Shown in pieces: positions 26,151 to 35,566 of a stretch of DNA of 64,000 nucleotides. Source of the DNA: UBA2779 sp965232615 (lineage in GTDB: Bacteria; Spirochaetota; Spirochaetia; DSM-2461). Position 1 is the first letter of the stretch. Every line of letters starts with the position of its first letter. The stretch is taken from NCBI GenBank assembly GCA_965232615.1, contig OZ246985.1:62001-126000 (forward strand), read 5' to 3'. The notes beneath the pieces are model-generated. The model did no database searches, was not told where the DNA came from, and was given only the letters and a program-made list of their open reading frames with translations. The position numbers were made by a program, and so were the translations under genes.

Positions 26151-27201
26151 GTCTCAGACCCGGAGAAACCCACTTACTGATAAGCCATTCCCACAATCTA
26201 TCCATAGTAACAGCCAGCAGTATGAGAGGTATCACGCCCAGAAGTATCAAGTCCGGTGCAGCCTGTCCAAGGCCCTGGAAGATCATGATTCCCAAACCAC
26301 CTGCTCCAATGAGGGCCGCCACTGCCGTATTTCCCACCGCCTGTACCGAGGCAGTTCTCAGTCCGGCCAGAACATAGGGTAGGGCGATCGGCCATCGAAC
26401 TCTTAAAAAAAGCTGCCGGGTCGGCATTCCCATACCTCTTCCTACATCCAATACCGCCTCGGAAACCCAGTCCAGGCCGGCTATCGTATTCCTTACCACG
26501 GGGAGCATGGCATATAGAGTCAGGGCTATCAAGGCCGGTGCGGCACCAACTCCGCTGATCCCTAATGTTTTCAGAAACGGCCAAGCCTGGGAAAGAGCGG
26601 CAAGGGGGGTCATCAGAAGACCAAACAAGGCCATGGATGGTATTGTCTGAGCCCCGTCAACGAATGCAATGAGTGGTCCAGCCAATCGCCGATGAACAGA
26701 CGCCAGTATACCAAGGGGGATTCCTGTAATACCTGCGAAAAAAATCGCAAGTGAAAATAGTTTGAAGTGAACCAAGCACTCCTCCAGAAATCGGCTGCGG
26801 CGGGCCGTGAATTCCTGGGAAACTGAAACCGAGGCTCCCCGGCCTCCGGCGAAAATCAACAGGATTGGTAGCAGCAGCACAAGGCCCAGGATAATATGCC
26901 GCCCTTTACCGCGTTTCAATTTTGCATGATCTATAAGAATGTATCCTGCGACCGGCAGTCCCCAAAAGCCCAGAGCAGGACTGACTCTTGGGGCAACACC
27001 GGCATTCAGAAAGGTACCTGCTCTCACCAGTAGAGCCATACTCAACCAGAAAAACATAAATCCTGCAACAAGGTAGACCATCTTCTGCCAGTTCTGTGTT
27101 TCACTGGATTTCTCCGTTCGTATTGCGGCCAGTATAACAGCAGCCGCTGTCAATATCCCGAGTGCCAGTATCACTGGACCTGCCAGAACTGCTCCGTTCA
27201 T
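26137..27201 (-). CDS. Osmoprotectant ABC transporter permease, proximal
   Basis: 354 residues from ATG 27201, with AAGGTG six bases upstream. The N-terminal ~120 residues add extra helices; the C-terminal 220 residues are the transport core, with VGRGMGMPTRQLFLRVRWPI and ALPYVLAGLRTASVQAVGNTA. In the same frame the 120 bases upstream (to about 27320) also read as a hydrophobic segment (PIISLLVGSVSFFTPFVAL), so the true protein may start earlier from a non-ATG codon right after the binding-protein gene. Confidence 0.88.
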   Translation of the reverse strand: MNGAVLAGPVILALGILTAAAVILAAIRTEKSSETQNWQKMVYLVAGFMFFWLSMALLVRAGTFLNAGVAPRVSPALGFWGLPVAGYILIDHAKLKRGKGRHIILGLVLLLPILLIFAGGRGASVSVSQEFTARRSRFLEECLVHFKLFSLAIFFAGITGIPLGILASVHRRLAGPLIAFVDGAQTIPSMALFGLLMTPLAALSQAWPFLKTLGISGVGAAPALIALTLYAMLPVVRNTIAGLDWVSEAVLDVGRGMGMPTRQLFLRVRWPIALPYVLAGLRTASVQAVGNTAVAALIGAGGLGIMIFQGLGQAAPDLILLGVIPLILLAVTMDRLWEWLISKWVSPGLRLDGG

Positions 27202-27320
27202 CAGAACACCTTCGACGACCCGATTTTCCTTGAGGGCGACGAAGGGGGTAAAAAACGATACAGATCCAACCAGTAGAGAGATGATGGGGAGGGGATCAAT
27301 ATGACGCTGCTGTAAAGAGG

Positions 27321-28268
27321 TCAGTTAATAAAACCCTTTTCCTTCAGCCATCCACTGGCCACTTCAGCGGCAGGTATCCCCTCAACAGCAATTCTGGCAT
27401 TCAATGTTTGAAGGGTGACCAGATCCATCGTTGTGAACACGGGATTGAGGAGAGTGGCCAGTTCTGGATACTCAGACAGGATGGCAGCCCGGACACGGGG
27501 TGCAGGTTCGTAAACTGGCTGCACTCCTATGTTGTCTTCCAGAACAAGTAGACCAAGGGCGGCCAGCGGTCCATCGGTTCCATAGGCCATGGCAGCATTG
27601 ACATCGTCCGTACCGCGAGCGGCTGTCTGCTCGGTCATGGCTGTATTCCCGCCGGAAAGAACCAGGAGTTGATCCTGTGTCAGTTCGAATCCGTATGCTT
27701 CCTGAAATGCCGGCAAGGAATCCGGGCGGCTGACAAATTCTTCTGAACCAGCCAGTTTCACGTATCCGCCAGCATTCACATAAGCGGCAAAATCACTCAG
27801 GGTTTTGAGATTCTCCCTGGCGGCCAGATCACCTCTGATGGCTATGGCCCATGTATTGTTTGCCGGAGCAGGTTCAAGCCAGACAATATCAAAGGCTGCT
27901 CGATCCAATTCGCGAACCGCATCAAGAGCACCCTTCCTGTCCTTCCAATCATCTCCGTAATCGTTGGGCATGAAGAACCAGTTTCCATTACCGGTATACT
28001 CTGGGTACATATCCACTTCACCTGTTTCCAGAGCCCTCCTCACCACATCGGTGGGACCAAGTTCTGTCTTGTCAATCACCTTGAAGCCCGCGTTCTCCAG
28101 AATCAGACGCATGACATTTCCCAGAAGAGCACCTTCTGTATCGATTTTCGATGCAATGGTAATGGGTCCCTTCAGGACTTCTTCGTCCTGCCCTCGGGCA
28201 GAAAGACCCACTGCCATTACTGACGACAGAACCGTCAATATAATAAATTTACTCAGTTTAATATTCAC
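27321..28268 (-). CDS. Osmoprotectant ABC transporter substrate-binding protein
   Basis: About 315 residues; I prefer the GTG at 28268, which has GAGG about eleven bases upstream, over an ATG 27 bases earlier. Signal peptide FIILTVLSSVMAVGLSARG. Mature part: GPITIASKIDTEGALLGNVM, then TDVVRRALETGEVDMYPEYTG with the Pro-Glu-Tyr-Thr-Gly motif of quaternary-amine binding proteins (OpuAC/ProX type). First gene of the uptake operon. Confidence 0.9.
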   Translation of the reverse strand: MNIKLSKFIILTVLSSVMAVGLSARGQDEEVLKGPITIASKIDTEGALLGNVMRLILENAGFKVIDKTELGPTDVVRRALETGEVDMYPEYTGNGNWFFMPNDYGDDWKDRKGALDAVRELDRAAFDIVWLEPAPANNTWAIAIRGDLAARENLKTLSDFAAYVNAGGYVKLAGSEEFVSRPDSLPAFQEAYGFELTQDQLLVLSGGNTAMTEQTAARGTDDVNAAMAYGTDGPLAALGLLVLEDNIGVQPVYEPAPRVRAAILSEYPELATLLNPVFTTMDLVTLQTLNARIAVEGIPAAEVASGWLKEKGFIN

Positions 28269-28365
28269 TAAAATATATACCTCTGAGTTTAGCATATATC
28301 GTCCAGGAATAAAAGTACATACCCGGTAGTAGTCTATTCATGCGATTTAATATAGAGTAACAACG

Positions 28366-29406
28366 ATGATTGACCTTCGATCGGATACGGTTACCCAACC
28401 TTCCAATTCCATGCGTAAGGCTATGGCCAACACAATAACAGGGGACGATGTTCTCCGGGAAGACCCTACAATACTTGAACTGGAAGAAAAAGCGGCTGCT
28501 CTCACTGGCAAGGAAGCTTCACTGTTCACGCCATCGGGGACTTTTGCCAATCAATTGTCTCTGTTTACCTGGTGCCCCGAAGGGGGAGAGGTATACCTGA
28601 GTGAGAATACTCACATCATTCAGCATGAAGCTGGGGCATCAGCCCGCATATCAGGTGTTTTTACCCGGCCTTTTCCGCCCAACAACGGTCACTGGACACA
28701 GTGGGATGATATTGAACCCCGTATAAGAATCGGAAGGGACCAGCACCATCCGGTGTCCGCACTGATCTGCCTGGAAAATGCCCTCTCTGATGGAACAGTT
28801 CAACCCACTGATTCCATGGCCTTGATCAAAATACAGGCTGAGAAGCTGAACATTCCCGTTCACCTTGATGGCGCCCGTTTGTTCAATGCGGCTGTTAGTC
28901 TCCAAATTGATGCTTCGGTCATCGCTCATCAGGTCGATTCCGTGATGTTCTGTCTTTCCAAGGGGTTGGGGGCACCGGTCGGAAGCCTGCTTTGTGGTCC
29001 ACGGGATTTCATCAAAGAAGCCTTCTACAAACGGAAGATAATGGGGGGCGGTATGCGTCAGGCAGGGGTACTGGCCGCGGCTGGCCTGGTGGCACTGGAT
29101 GAGGAATTACCCCGATTGGAGCAGGATCATCACGCAGCCACTGCCCTGGCGGACGGTTTCAAAAAGTATAACGATACCTTTCATGTTCTCACGCCTGTAC
29201 CGGATATCAACATGGTATTCCTACGACTTGTACAGAGCAATGCTAACCGGGAAAAAATGTTCCTGAAACAGCTCTATGATGCAGGTATACAAACATATCC
29301 TCCCAGCGGCGGTGTTTTTCGATTCGTTGTTCATCGGGATGTGAAACCCGAAGATGTGGAGCACGTCCTGTACTCACTACCCCGTATAGCAGAAGGGTTG
29401 CAATGA
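28366..29406 (+). CDS. ltaE: Low-specificity L-threonine aldolase
   Basis: 346 residues, fold type I PLP enzyme. It starts with MIDLRSDTVTQPSNSMRKAM, the classic N-terminus of threonine aldolases. The PLP region is VDSVMFCLSKGLGAPVGSLL, with the Schiff-base Lys. HLDGARLFNAAVSL holds the PLP-contacting Asp. It cleaves L-threonine/allo-threonine to glycine and acetaldehyde. The last four bases overlap the start of the next gene. Confidence 0.94.
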   Translation: MIDLRSDTVTQPSNSMRKAMANTITGDDVLREDPTILELEEKAAALTGKEASLFTPSGTFANQLSLFTWCPEGGEVYLSENTHIIQHEAGASARISGVFTRPFPPNNGHWTQWDDIEPRIRIGRDQHHPVSALICLENALSDGTVQPTDSMALIKIQAEKLNIPVHLDGARLFNAAVSLQIDASVIAHQVDSVMFCLSKGLGAPVGSLLCGPRDFIKEAFYKRKIMGGGMRQAGVLAAAGLVALDEELPRLEQDHHAATALADGFKKYNDTFHVLTPVPDINMVFLRLVQSNANREKMFLKQLYDAGIQTYPPSGGVFRFVVHRDVKPEDVEHVLYSLPRIAEGLQ

Positions 29407-29903
29407 TTCCCTCCGAGATACAGTTTTTTATCGACCTTGACGGTGTACTGGTAGATTTCAATTCAGGTGTTATTAAAGCAACTGGCCTGACTACCGAGGA
29501 ACAATCTCCTCAACAAATGTGGTCGGTTCTTGCACGGACTCCTGAATTCTATGCTCATCTTGACTGGATGAGTGATGGTAAAAAACTCTGGAATGCTCTC
29601 CGTGTTTTCAATCCAGTTATACTTACAGGTGTTCCATGGGGAAATTGGGCTGAACAGCAGAAGAGAACCTGGTGTGCAAGAGAGCTTGGAGAGTCGGTTC
29701 CGGTCATAACTGGACTGTCCAGAAAAAAAGCTGACCTTGCATGGACCTGGTTGAAAGAGAATGGTCTCTCCGACCGTCTGCATCTCCTCATTGATGACAG
29801 GCTGAAACTCAAGAGTAAGTGGGAAGATTCTGGAGGAACTTTCATTTTTCATACTTCATCGGAGGATACTTTTGCCCAGCTCAAAAGTCTGGGGATACTT
29901 TGA
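29403..29903 (+). CDS. HAD-type 5'(3')-deoxyribonucleotidase-like protein
   Basis: 166 residues with the HAD motif I FFIDLDGVLVDFNSG at residue 8, motif II region VILTGVPWG, conserved Lys in SRKKADLAW and motif III LLIDDRLKLKSKWE. These fit the NT5C-like family of small nucleotidases. Overlaps ltaE by ATGA, so it is coupled to it. Substrate uncertain. Confidence 0.8.
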   Translation: MIPSEIQFFIDLDGVLVDFNSGVIKATGLTTEEQSPQQMWSVLARTPEFYAHLDWMSDGKKLWNALRVFNPVILTGVPWGNWAEQQKRTWCARELGESVPVITGLSRKKADLAWTWLKENGLSDRLHLLIDDRLKLKSKWEDSGGTFIFHTSSEDTFAQLKSLGIL

Positions 29904-29934
29904 GGACGCCTCATTGTAACAAGCTCTATGACAC

Positions 29935-31641
29935 TCAGGAACGCCGTTGTGCTACCATAACCCATGCCCGGACATCGCGAAGATCTTCCGTGTTAAACTG
30001 TGTCGAACTCAGCTCCAGAATCTCAAAATATGGCTCTACAGATGAAGCGATCTCAACAGCATTGAGCCGTGGTGGACCTGTATCCTGCAATGGACCATCA
30101 GTGGAACCGATGAGGCTGTACCAAATCCCTCCGGCACTGAGGAGATCATGTATCCGCAGGGAAAAAAGTAGCCGCTCTTCCTTGCTCCTGAAAATATGAA
30201 AACAGGCAATATCAAATGCGAATATGAATGGGACTCCCGAAACCCTGTCTACCAGGAAATCTGATTGACAGAATTGACAATCAATTTCTGTGTCAGCCAA
30301 TTTATTCTCCGCCATGGCAATGGCATGCTTCGAAACATCCAGTCCGGTTACATCGAAACCATGCTGTGCCAGCCAGATGGAGTTCGTACCGGTACCACAG
30401 CCAATCTCCACAGCCCTGCCTACCTTTATGCCATGTTTCTGAATCACCCTGGACAGGTTCTGATCCGGGATATTGGTATCCCAGGGAAGAACTCCATCAA
30501 CATACATTTGATCCCAGCTCATGCTGTCTTCCGGAGGCTGCATCTTCCCATTGCCCCGGACTGGATAATCTGTATACCCTTCCGAACCTGATGTATAGAA
30601 GAAATCACTCCTGGGCGTATTGAGTTCAACCCCCTCCCGGAAACGGTCAATTAAATCCAGATTAGCCAGAAAAGGACGGCCAAAAGCGACTAAATCCCCA
30701 AGACCGATATTCAGATCTGCTTCAGCGCGTTCCCTGTCATACCCTCCCGAAAGGATGAAAGTCCCTTTAAAAGCCTGCCGCAGGTCTTCCTTGAGTTTCA
30801 TAGATACAGGCGGTGAACCCATGGATGAATGGTCAACAAGATGTAGATAAGCCAAACCCTGAGAACTCAGCTGCTGTGCCAAAGCTATGAACTGTTCCTC
30901 AATACCTTCGAAAGGTTCCATGTCATTGACCGTTCCCTGAGGTGATATTCGTATACCCACTTTTTCCCTGCTGACTGCTTCTGAAACAAGGTGGGAAACT
31001 TCAAGAACAAATTGATTTCTATTCTCAGGAGATCCTCCATATTGATCTTCGCGCTTATTCGTACATTTTTCCAGGAACTGATCCAGCAGGTATCCATTCG
31101 CGGCATGCAGTTCAATTCCATCAAATCCTGCTTCAATGGCATTAACAGCAGCCTGGGCGAATTCCTGTTGCACATGAACAATGTCCTGCAGTTCCATTGC
31201 CCGGGGCATGGGGAACTTCATTGCCCCCCGGGTGTCGGTTCTCATCTCCCCACCGGCGGTTATGGCACTTGGAGCCAGAATTTCGGTTCCATCGGGCATG
31301 TTTACCGGGTGGGCAATACGTCCGGCATGCATTAGCTGGGCAAAGATACGACCTCCGGCCTTGTGGACGGCATCTGTTACCTTGTGCCAGCCTTCAATCT
31401 GTGCCGGGCTGTACAGACCGGCGGTGCGAGGATATCCAAGACCATTGGGGCTGGGAGCAATTCCCTCCGTGATAATGAGTCCGGCAGAAGCCCGCTGACA
31501 GTAGTATTCTGCCATCAAGTCGGTAGGAATGTTTCCGATAGCTCGACACCGTGTCATGGGAGACATCACGAACCGATTGGGAAGTTTCAGTGCACCAAAC
31601 CTGTAAGGAGACAGTAATGCATTGATCGGCTGTGATTCCAT
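29935..31641 (-). CDS. Fusion of old-yellow-enzyme NADH:flavin oxidoreductase with a SAM methyltransferase
   Basis: 568 residues. Residues 1-360 are a full OYE barrel: LPNRFVMSPMTRCRA, AQLMHAGRIAHP, GIELHAANGYLLDQFLE, ENRNQFVLEV, LVAFGRPFLANLDL. After a short linker, residues ~378-568 form a class I methyltransferase: MSWDQMYVDGVLPWDTNIPD then VEIGCGTGTNSIWLAQHGFD (motif I near 412), similar to thiopurine/tellurite-type methyltransferases. No stop or start separates them. OYE enzymes reduce activated alkenes or nitro esters; the methyltransferase could act on the product. I know neither domain as a usual partner of the other. Confidence 0.9.
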   Translation of the reverse strand: MESQPINALLSPYRFGALKLPNRFVMSPMTRCRAIGNIPTDLMAEYYCQRASAGLIITEGIAPSPNGLGYPRTAGLYSPAQIEGWHKVTDAVHKAGGRIFAQLMHAGRIAHPVNMPDGTEILAPSAITAGGEMRTDTRGAMKFPMPRAMELQDIVHVQQEFAQAAVNAIEAGFDGIELHAANGYLLDQFLEKCTNKREDQYGGSPENRNQFVLEVSHLVSEAVSREKVGIRISPQGTVNDMEPFEGIEEQFIALAQQLSSQGLAYLHLVDHSSMGSPPVSMKLKEDLRQAFKGTFILSGGYDRERAEADLNIGLGDLVAFGRPFLANLDLIDRFREGVELNTPRSDFFYTSGSEGYTDYPVRGNGKMQPPEDSMSWDQMYVDGVLPWDTNIPDQNLSRVIQKHGIKVGRAVEIGCGTGTNSIWLAQHGFDVTGLDVSKHAIAMAENKLADTEIDCQFCQSDFLVDRVSGVPFIFAFDIACFHIFRSKEERLLFSLRIHDLLSAGGIWYSLIGSTDGPLQDTGPPRLNAVEIASSVEPYFEILELSSTQFNTEDLRDVRAWVMVAQRRS

Positions 31642-31855
31642 TTCCGCAACTTATGTGACATTGATGAAAATGTCAATGTTCTGATCTTCCAGCTCAGAGG
31701 GCAGATCGTGGTTATCCAGATGTCTTATTCCCGAGCAGGCTATGACAAAAAGTTGAACCAATGTTATTCTAGTGTAAACGGATTGCCTGAGTGGGGACGA
31801 CCCTGTTACCCCACACAATGGTGTCTGCGGTCTGTTCCGTACAGGGGGCATGCTA

Positions 31856-32074
31856 ATGGAGAAGATTGATCTCAAGAAAGAATTGAAACATTTGTACAGG
31901 GCATCTTTGAAGCGAGTGGAACTTGTTGATGTACCGAAGATGAGCTTTCTCATGATTGACGGTCAAAGAAATCCGAACACCTCCAGTGCCTTTGGAGAAG
32001 CCATGCAAGCTTTATATCCGCTTGCCTACACATTGAAATTCATGATCAAGAACGGCGAGTCTGGCATTGATTAG
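31856..32074 (+). pseudogene. GyrI-like small-molecule-binding domain, truncated
   Basis: About 72 residues: MEKIDLKKELKHLYRAS, VDVPKMSFLMIDGQRNPN, FGEAMQALYPLAYTLKFMIK. That is the N-terminal third of GyrI-like (DUF/AraC effector-binding) proteins of ~200 residues. AGGGGG lies eight bases before the ATG at 31856. The frame stops at 32074, and a composite element starts at 32076; the remaining two thirds are not found on the far side. The element insertion, with a deletion, is the likely cause. Confidence 0.75.
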
Positions 32075-32075
32075 A

Positions 32076-32284
32076 GGGCACCTCTAAAAACCCATTTAGT
32101 TCTTGACTCGATCTTTTCTGCCGCTACTGCGTTGTCAAAATGCTCATGTAAACAGGTGCGTACCGCAGGGCGTAGCCCGAGGAACGCACCGCCAACCGCT
32201 TAAACAGGTGCGTACCGCAGGGCGTAGCCCGAGGAACGCACCGCCACTTCGTCAATTTCCTAAAGCTGTTTTTTAGAGGTACCC
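32076..32284. mobile_element. Composite palindromic element, copy 4 (two core units)
   Basis: 209 bases: GGGCACCTCTAAAAACCC, left arm, two GGTGCGTACC...GGAACGCACC units joined by GCCAACCGCTTAAAC, right arm, TTTTTTAGAGGTACCC. Flanks TAGA/TGGA are an imperfect 4-bp duplication. It separates the truncated GyrI-like gene from the serpin gene. Confidence 0.9.
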
Positions 32285-32385
32285 TGGAAATTGTGGATGG
32301 GATGAAAAAGAAGGCTCTACGAAGCAATGCAAACTATTGCAATAGTATGACTATTTTGGCAATATTGCACGGAGGTAATCATGTT

Positions 32386-33741
32386 ATGATAAGAACGACC
32401 TACCTGCTTCACTGGATTCTCGCGGGTGTTTCTGTCTTTCTTCTATCTCCATCCTGTTCGCTTTACGGAAGTGGAAACGGAACGGAAAACGATACAGGTA
32501 TCCCGGGATCGGCTTTTGAAACAGTTTCTTCATCGGCAGCAAGGGTGGTTGCCAGTAGCGATGGTGACCGGATAAAGGAACTGGTATCCGCCGAGAATTC
32601 CTTTGCCATCGCCCTCTACAAAGAGCTGACTACCGGAGATGAGAATTTCTTCTTCTCCCCCCACAGCATTGTGTCCGCATTGGGTATGGCCGCTACCGGA
32701 GCAAGTGGAAAGACGGCATCCGAGATGCGCTCGGCCCTTCAAACCGATGGAAAGAATAAACTCAACAGCAATGGCTTACATGCCGCACTGAACGACATAA
32801 ACCTTGATATGGGTGCCCATGCCAAAGCTGTCGCCGGTCTTGATCTGAACATTGTCAATGATGCATGGGGTCAGCAGGACTGGACATTCAAGGACTCTTA
32901 TCTCGACAGTTTGGCAAAGTACTACGGTGCTGGTATGAAACTCCTTGCCTTTAAAACAGAGCCGGACAAGGGTAGAACGGTCATCAATACGCATATCAGC
33001 GATATTACCAACGATAAAATCAAAAATCTCCTGCCCGAAGGAAGTATTAGCGATTCCACCCGCCTTGTCCTTACCAACGCGGTCTATTTCCTTGCCGAAT
33101 GGCTCTATACCTTCGACAAGAATGCCACTGAGGAGATGAATTTCCATCGTCTGGATAAATCAGAAGTATCCGCCCCTCTTATGAAACTGGGTGAAGACCT
33201 CAAGAATCTGGACAGCTTGCGCTACACCTGGAGTGAGACGCACAAGACAAGAGCTTTGGAGCTTCCCTATGAAGGCGATCGTCTTGCCATGATTGTTTTC
33301 CTACCCGACTCCGGCCAGTTCACAGTTTTTGAAAATGCTATGACTCCCGAAATCCTCAATAACATCATCGGTAATCTGACTCAAACCAATTTGCCACCCG
33401 TCCGCCTCCCCAGGTTTAGCTATGAATCCCCGTCAATCAATTTGGTGGATCCGCTTAAGAAACTGGATATGAAGGATGCTTTTGATGCATCAACGGCTGA
33501 TTTTTCCGGAATCGACGGAACCCGGGGGCTTTACATAGCCAACATCCTCCATAAATCTTTCATCGCCGTCGATGAAGCCGGAACAGAGGCCGCCGCCGCA
33601 ACGGCCATAGTCGTCAGTGTCACATCCATACCAACTCACACTCCCAGCTTTGTGGCGGACCGGCCATTCATTTACATTATTCGCGACAACAAAACCGGTT
33701 TGATTATATTCATGGGAAAAGTCACTGACCCGACCACATAG
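32386..33741 (+). CDS. Serpin lipoprotein, inhibitory type
   Basis: About 451 residues; the ATG at 32386 follows GGAGG at 32370, and an overlapping ATG five bases earlier stops at once. Signal and lipobox LLSPSC (Cys near residue 25) make it a lipoprotein. The serpin fold is complete: ENSFAIALYKEL, SPHSIVSALGMAATGASGKT, LTNAVYFLAEW, and the hinge GTEAAAATA of inhibitory serpins near residue 405. The reactive loop continues IVVSVTSIPTHTP, with a P1 near T-S by hinge counting. It ends with DRPFIYIIRDNKTGLIIFMG. It would trap serine or cysteine proteases at the cell surface. A copy of its last ~118 bases lies at 3221-3343. Confidence 0.93.
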   Translation: MIRTTYLLHWILAGVSVFLLSPSCSLYGSGNGTENDTGIPGSAFETVSSSAARVVASSDGDRIKELVSAENSFAIALYKELTTGDENFFFSPHSIVSALGMAATGASGKTASEMRSALQTDGKNKLNSNGLHAALNDINLDMGAHAKAVAGLDLNIVNDAWGQQDWTFKDSYLDSLAKYYGAGMKLLAFKTEPDKGRTVINTHISDITNDKIKNLLPEGSISDSTRLVLTNAVYFLAEWLYTFDKNATEEMNFHRLDKSEVSAPLMKLGEDLKNLDSLRYTWSETHKTRALELPYEGDRLAMIVFLPDSGQFTVFENAMTPEILNNIIGNLTQTNLPPVRLPRFSYESPSINLVDPLKKLDMKDAFDASTADFSGIDGTRGLYIANILHKSFIAVDEAGTEAAAATAIVVSVTSIPTHTPSFVADRPFIYIIRDNKTGLIIFMGKVTDPTT

Positions 33742-34109
33742 CTTTCCAGGGGATTCAGGAAGAAATTCGCGAATACCTTACTTATCAAATTACCATTGGA
33801 CAGCCCTTCTCCCGGCGAGATCAATACGAACTCTTATCTCTGGGTAGATTATCCCAATAGCTTTTTGTATTATGTATATGACAATCGCGGATCGGTTCGT
33901 TGAAAATTAGCTTCCCCCAAAGATCATAATAATTCCCCTTCCCTCTTCATGATATTTTCCCCGTAGAAAAATCTGTAATCGGGCAAACAACAGCTTTTGG
34001 TCTATACATATCAATAGCTCTTGAGGTTCATTTTCAGTAATCACGTCTACCCTGGAACAGGGTCATGGATACAGCGAGTTTCACCGTTCACCTGTTTTTT
34101 TTAATTTAA
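33742..34109. other. Non-coding stretch after the serpin
   Basis: No supported gene. Directly after the serpin stop a frame reads QEEIREYLTYQITIGQPFSR and RDQYELLSLGRLSQ then stops (about 33762-33857); this could be a decayed gene end but I do not recognise it. Nothing else is seen. Confidence 0.35.
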
Positions 34110-34318
34110 GGGTACCTCTAAAAAACAGCTTTAGGAAATTGACGAAGAGATTTTTTGTCGATACAAGGCGGCAAAAGCGGAGCGTAGCTTAAGCGGTTGG
34201 CGGTGCGTTCCTCGGGCTACGCCCTGCGGTACACACCTGTTTACGTGAGCATTTTGACAACGCAGTAGCGGCAGAAAAGATCAAGCCAAAAACGAAATAA
34301 GGTTTTTTAGAGGTGCCC
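34110..34318. mobile_element. Composite palindromic element, copy 5 (one core unit, reverse orientation)
   Basis: 209 bases in reverse orientation to copy 4: GGGTACCTCTAAAAAACAGC to TTTTTTAGAGGTGCCC, with one core unit. It shows the longest right arm (AAGGCGGCAAAAGCGGAGCG at about 34167). Flanks TTAA/TTAT resemble a 4-bp duplication. It cuts the 5' part of the AlbA_2-type gene. Confidence 0.9.
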
Positions 34319-35430
34319 TTATAGCTCGGGCGATAAGATTAGTCTGCACGGGTTTCACCCTCGACGACCTTGATACCGATTCCATCAAGGTTTACCGCAA
34401 CCACCACAAAGCTGAAAAACTGGGGCATCCATGGGTGGATTTGGAAGACTTGAAATTCCTCACCCAGTTGGGTTGTTATCGCAAAGACCGCAAAGAAAAC
34501 GAGGAAGGCGTAACCCTGGCTGGGCTCCTCATGTTCGGCGCCTCAACCGCCATCACAGAATACCTTCCCCATTACTTCCTGGACTATCAGGAAAAACCCG
34601 AAGACTCTAAATCCGACACCCGTTGGCTGGATCGAATCATCCCCGATGGCACTTGGTCGGGCAACCTCTTTGACTTTTACTTGAGTGTTGTCAGGAAACT
34701 TTCGACAGACCTGAAGGTTCCATTCAAACTCGTCAACAACGTCCGCCAGGACGACACCCCGACCCACCAGGCCATCCGTGAAGCTTTAGTGAATTGCCTC
34801 GTCCACGCCGACTATCGGGATCGCATGTCGGTGCTGGTAACGAAACACCCCAATGGTTTCAGCTTCAGGAATCCTGGACTGCTCCGTGTTCCTGCCGAGG
34901 TTGCCCTTGAAGGTGGCGTGAGCGACTGCCGAAACCAGACCCTCCAGAAGATGTTTTTGCTGATAGGGCTGGGCGAACGAGCAGGCTCGGGTCTGCCCAA
35001 GATCATCCACGGTTGGCGGGATGAGGGGCACGGGCTTGAGCTTCACGATGATTTGATGCCGGTGAACCACACGGTGCTGGAAATGAAGTGGAAGACCGAT
35101 AACCGTGTAAATGGCGGTAAAAGAGACCTATTATATGACGGGATAAACCCAGATGACGCAATAAATGGCGGTAAAAGTAGCGACTGGGGTGAAAAGTGGG
35201 GTGAAAAGTGGGGTGAAAAGTGGGGTGAAAAGTGGGGTGAAAATGCCCAGAGGATTCTTGAGCAGATCCATGCCAACTCCAAGGTCAGCATTGCTACTCT
35301 AGCTGAAAAGCTGTCATTGGCGGAAACCACCATAGAAAACAACATCAAAAAGCTCAAAGAAGCTGGGGTGTTGGAGCGAATTGGAGGTGCCAGGGGAGGA
35401 CACTGGAAGATCGAGGAGCCTTCAGAATGA
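34319..35430 (+). pseudogene. AlbA_2 / RecG-like transcriptional regulator, 5' end removed by the element
   Basis: The frame is open from the element edge; the first in-frame start is GTG at 34435, but conserved sequence (TGFTLDDLDTDSIKVYRNHH) begins upstream, so the AlbA_2 (Schlafen) N-terminal domain has been lost. What remains is GVTLAGLLMFG, then the RecG-C/HATPase-like part THQAIREALVNCLVHADYRD and SGLPKIIHGW. Next come five 12-bp tandem repeats encoding WGEK and a C-terminal winged helix (AQRILEQIHANSKVSIATLA, TTIENNIKKLKEAGVLERI). Intact relatives are ~450-500 residues. It may still make a truncated regulator from the GTG. Confidence 0.8.
35184..35244 (+). repeat. 12-bp tandem repeat TGGGGTGAAAAG, five copies
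   Basis: Five near-perfect copies encode WGEKWGEKWGEK-type repeats between the ATPase-like and winged-helix parts of the regulator. Copy number is likely to vary by slippage without changing frame. Confidence 0.9.
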
Positions 35431-35566
35431 CCGCCTAGTTGATTGATCGCTTGACCTATACCGGAACGACTAGAAAACGCTGCCCCACTGTTTGGTACAA
35501 GGCTGTCTGCCTTCAACCTCATTACCGTATAGAAGCAAGAATTTTATCTATCCAGGGAGAAGAATT

